Assembly (NCBI GenBank): GCA_964556885.1
Contig: CAZKYP010000093.1
Span: forward strand, 1 to 12,952
Direction of reading: 5' to 3'
Source: CAZKYP01 sp964556885
GTDB taxonomy: Bacteria; Planctomycetota; Phycisphaerae; Sedimentisphaerales; Anaerobacaceae
DNA: 12,952 nt
Position 1 is the first letter of the stretch, and the number at the start of each line of letters is the position of its first letter. The notes under the pieces are model-generated. The model saw only the letters and a list, made by a program, of their open reading frames with translations, did no database searches and was not told the DNA's origin. Below are positions 12,555 through 12,952 of the stretch, one piece after another. The position numbers and the translations under genes were made by a program.

Positions 12555-12952
12555 TCAGCCTCCCCCTGCGATAGTCGAATAAAGCAGGTAGATATTAAGG
12601 ATGATAACGATAGCGGATATGACCACGGCGGCGGCGAACTCCCGTCGGTTACTTCTGAAGTGGCCCATGAGTTTGCGGTCGCGGCAGAGAATCAGCAGCG
12701 GAACAAGTGTAAACGGGAGCTGGATGCTCAGCACGACCTGACTGAAGATCAAAATCTTAAAAGTGTCCATGGCCAGAAGGATAATCATGAACGACGGTAT
12801 GGCCGTAACAAAAACGGAAATTCTGTAGAGCAGTGTCCGGGGGTCTTCCGGTCTTCCGAGGAACCCGGTAATCACATTGACCTCCGCCATGGACGATGTC
12901 ACCGACGAGCCGACACCCGCGAAGACGAGGGCAACGGCGAACAGGAAGCCGG
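12555..12952 (-). CDS. Nramp-family divalent metal transporter, C-terminal part
   Basis: The frame is open to the right edge of the window, giving the last 132 residues of the protein; the N-terminus is missing. The visible part starts in a hydrophobic segment, GFLFAVALVFAGVGSSVTSS. It continues with MAEVNVITGFLGRP and RISVFVTAIPSFMIILLAM. These correspond to the late segments of Nramp/MntH proteins, where the usual text resembles GqsSsiTGT-AGQ-VMEGFL. Three or four more hydrophobic segments follow, including LSIQLPFTLVPLLILCRD-RKLMG, a typical Nramp passage. These carriers import Mn2+ or Fe2+ with protons. The metal-binding DPGN motif of segment 1 lies outside the window, so metal choice cannot be judged. 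An internal GTG (12902) could be mistaken for a start but the frame continues upstream. Coupled to the stress-protein gene downstream. Confidence 0.88.
   Translation of the reverse strand, partial: GFLFAVALVFAGVGSSVTSSMAEVNVITGFLGRPEDPRTLLYRISVFVTAIPSFMIILLAMDTFKILIFSQVVLSIQLPFTLVPLLILCRDRKLMGHFRSNRREFAAAVVISAIVIILNIYLLYSTIAGGG

Noticed and set aside
1..12952. CRISPR array, insertion sequence, prophage or defence island
   Set aside because: No regularly spaced direct repeats, transposase, integrase or defence-type domains were seen. The genes are core or envelope functions.

Overview
This is a 12,952-base stretch of ordinary bacterial chromosome. It carries twelve conventional complete or partial genes on both strands. 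It also has a small-ORF-rich left end that is easily read as empty. Gene content (two-PDZ HtrA protease, a short RpoD-type sigma factor, a PIN-TRAM membrane protein, an OPT transporter, IspG, an ExsB/WbpG-type amidotransferase), moderate GC in genes and AT-rich intergenic DNA fit a Gram-negative-like environmental bacterium. I favour Planctomycetota (Phycisphaerae-like), but that is an impression from gene style, not proof.

Layout, left to right. Positions 1-253 (-) hold the N-terminus of a large membrane protein cut by the window edge, DUF6057-like by recollection. Upstream of it, 253-461 (-) holds a good promoter and two tiny single-membrane-segment ORFs. These are chained to each other and to the membrane protein by ATGA and TGATG overlaps. 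Positions 462-884 hold a folded, repeat-like element and a third tiny membrane ORF (727-810) with its own promoter and a strong ribosome site. Next comes a minus-strand run: sigma factor, adenine phosphoribosyltransferase, OPT-family transporter and a two-TM coiled-coil protein, the last three tightly spaced. The HtrA protease lies upstream and is closed off by a clear intrinsic terminator.

A divergent promoter region (6521-6914) separates htrA (-) from the PIN-TRAM gene (+). Both sides have near-consensus sigma-70 promoters with 17-base spacers. The PIN-TRAM gene converges on a second minus-strand pair, ispG followed after 3 bases by an unnamed membrane protein. ispG may be leaderless. On the plus strand follow an ExsB/WbpG-like N-acetyl sugar amidotransferase and an alpha/beta hydrolase. 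These meet head-on, with only 8 bases between stops, a universal stress protein that is translationally coupled to the C-terminus of an Nramp metal transporter running off the right edge.

Most of the window is core metabolism and envelope maintenance: isoprenoid precursor synthesis, purine salvage, periplasmic quality control, transport and transcription. I see no CRISPR array, rRNA, tRNA, insertion sequence or recognisable defence system. The least explained part is the 253-861 small-membrane-ORF cluster. Other points of interest are expression signals: a possible AUU start for the sigma factor, a possible leaderless ispG, and two start codons best chosen by their Shine-Dalgarno sites.
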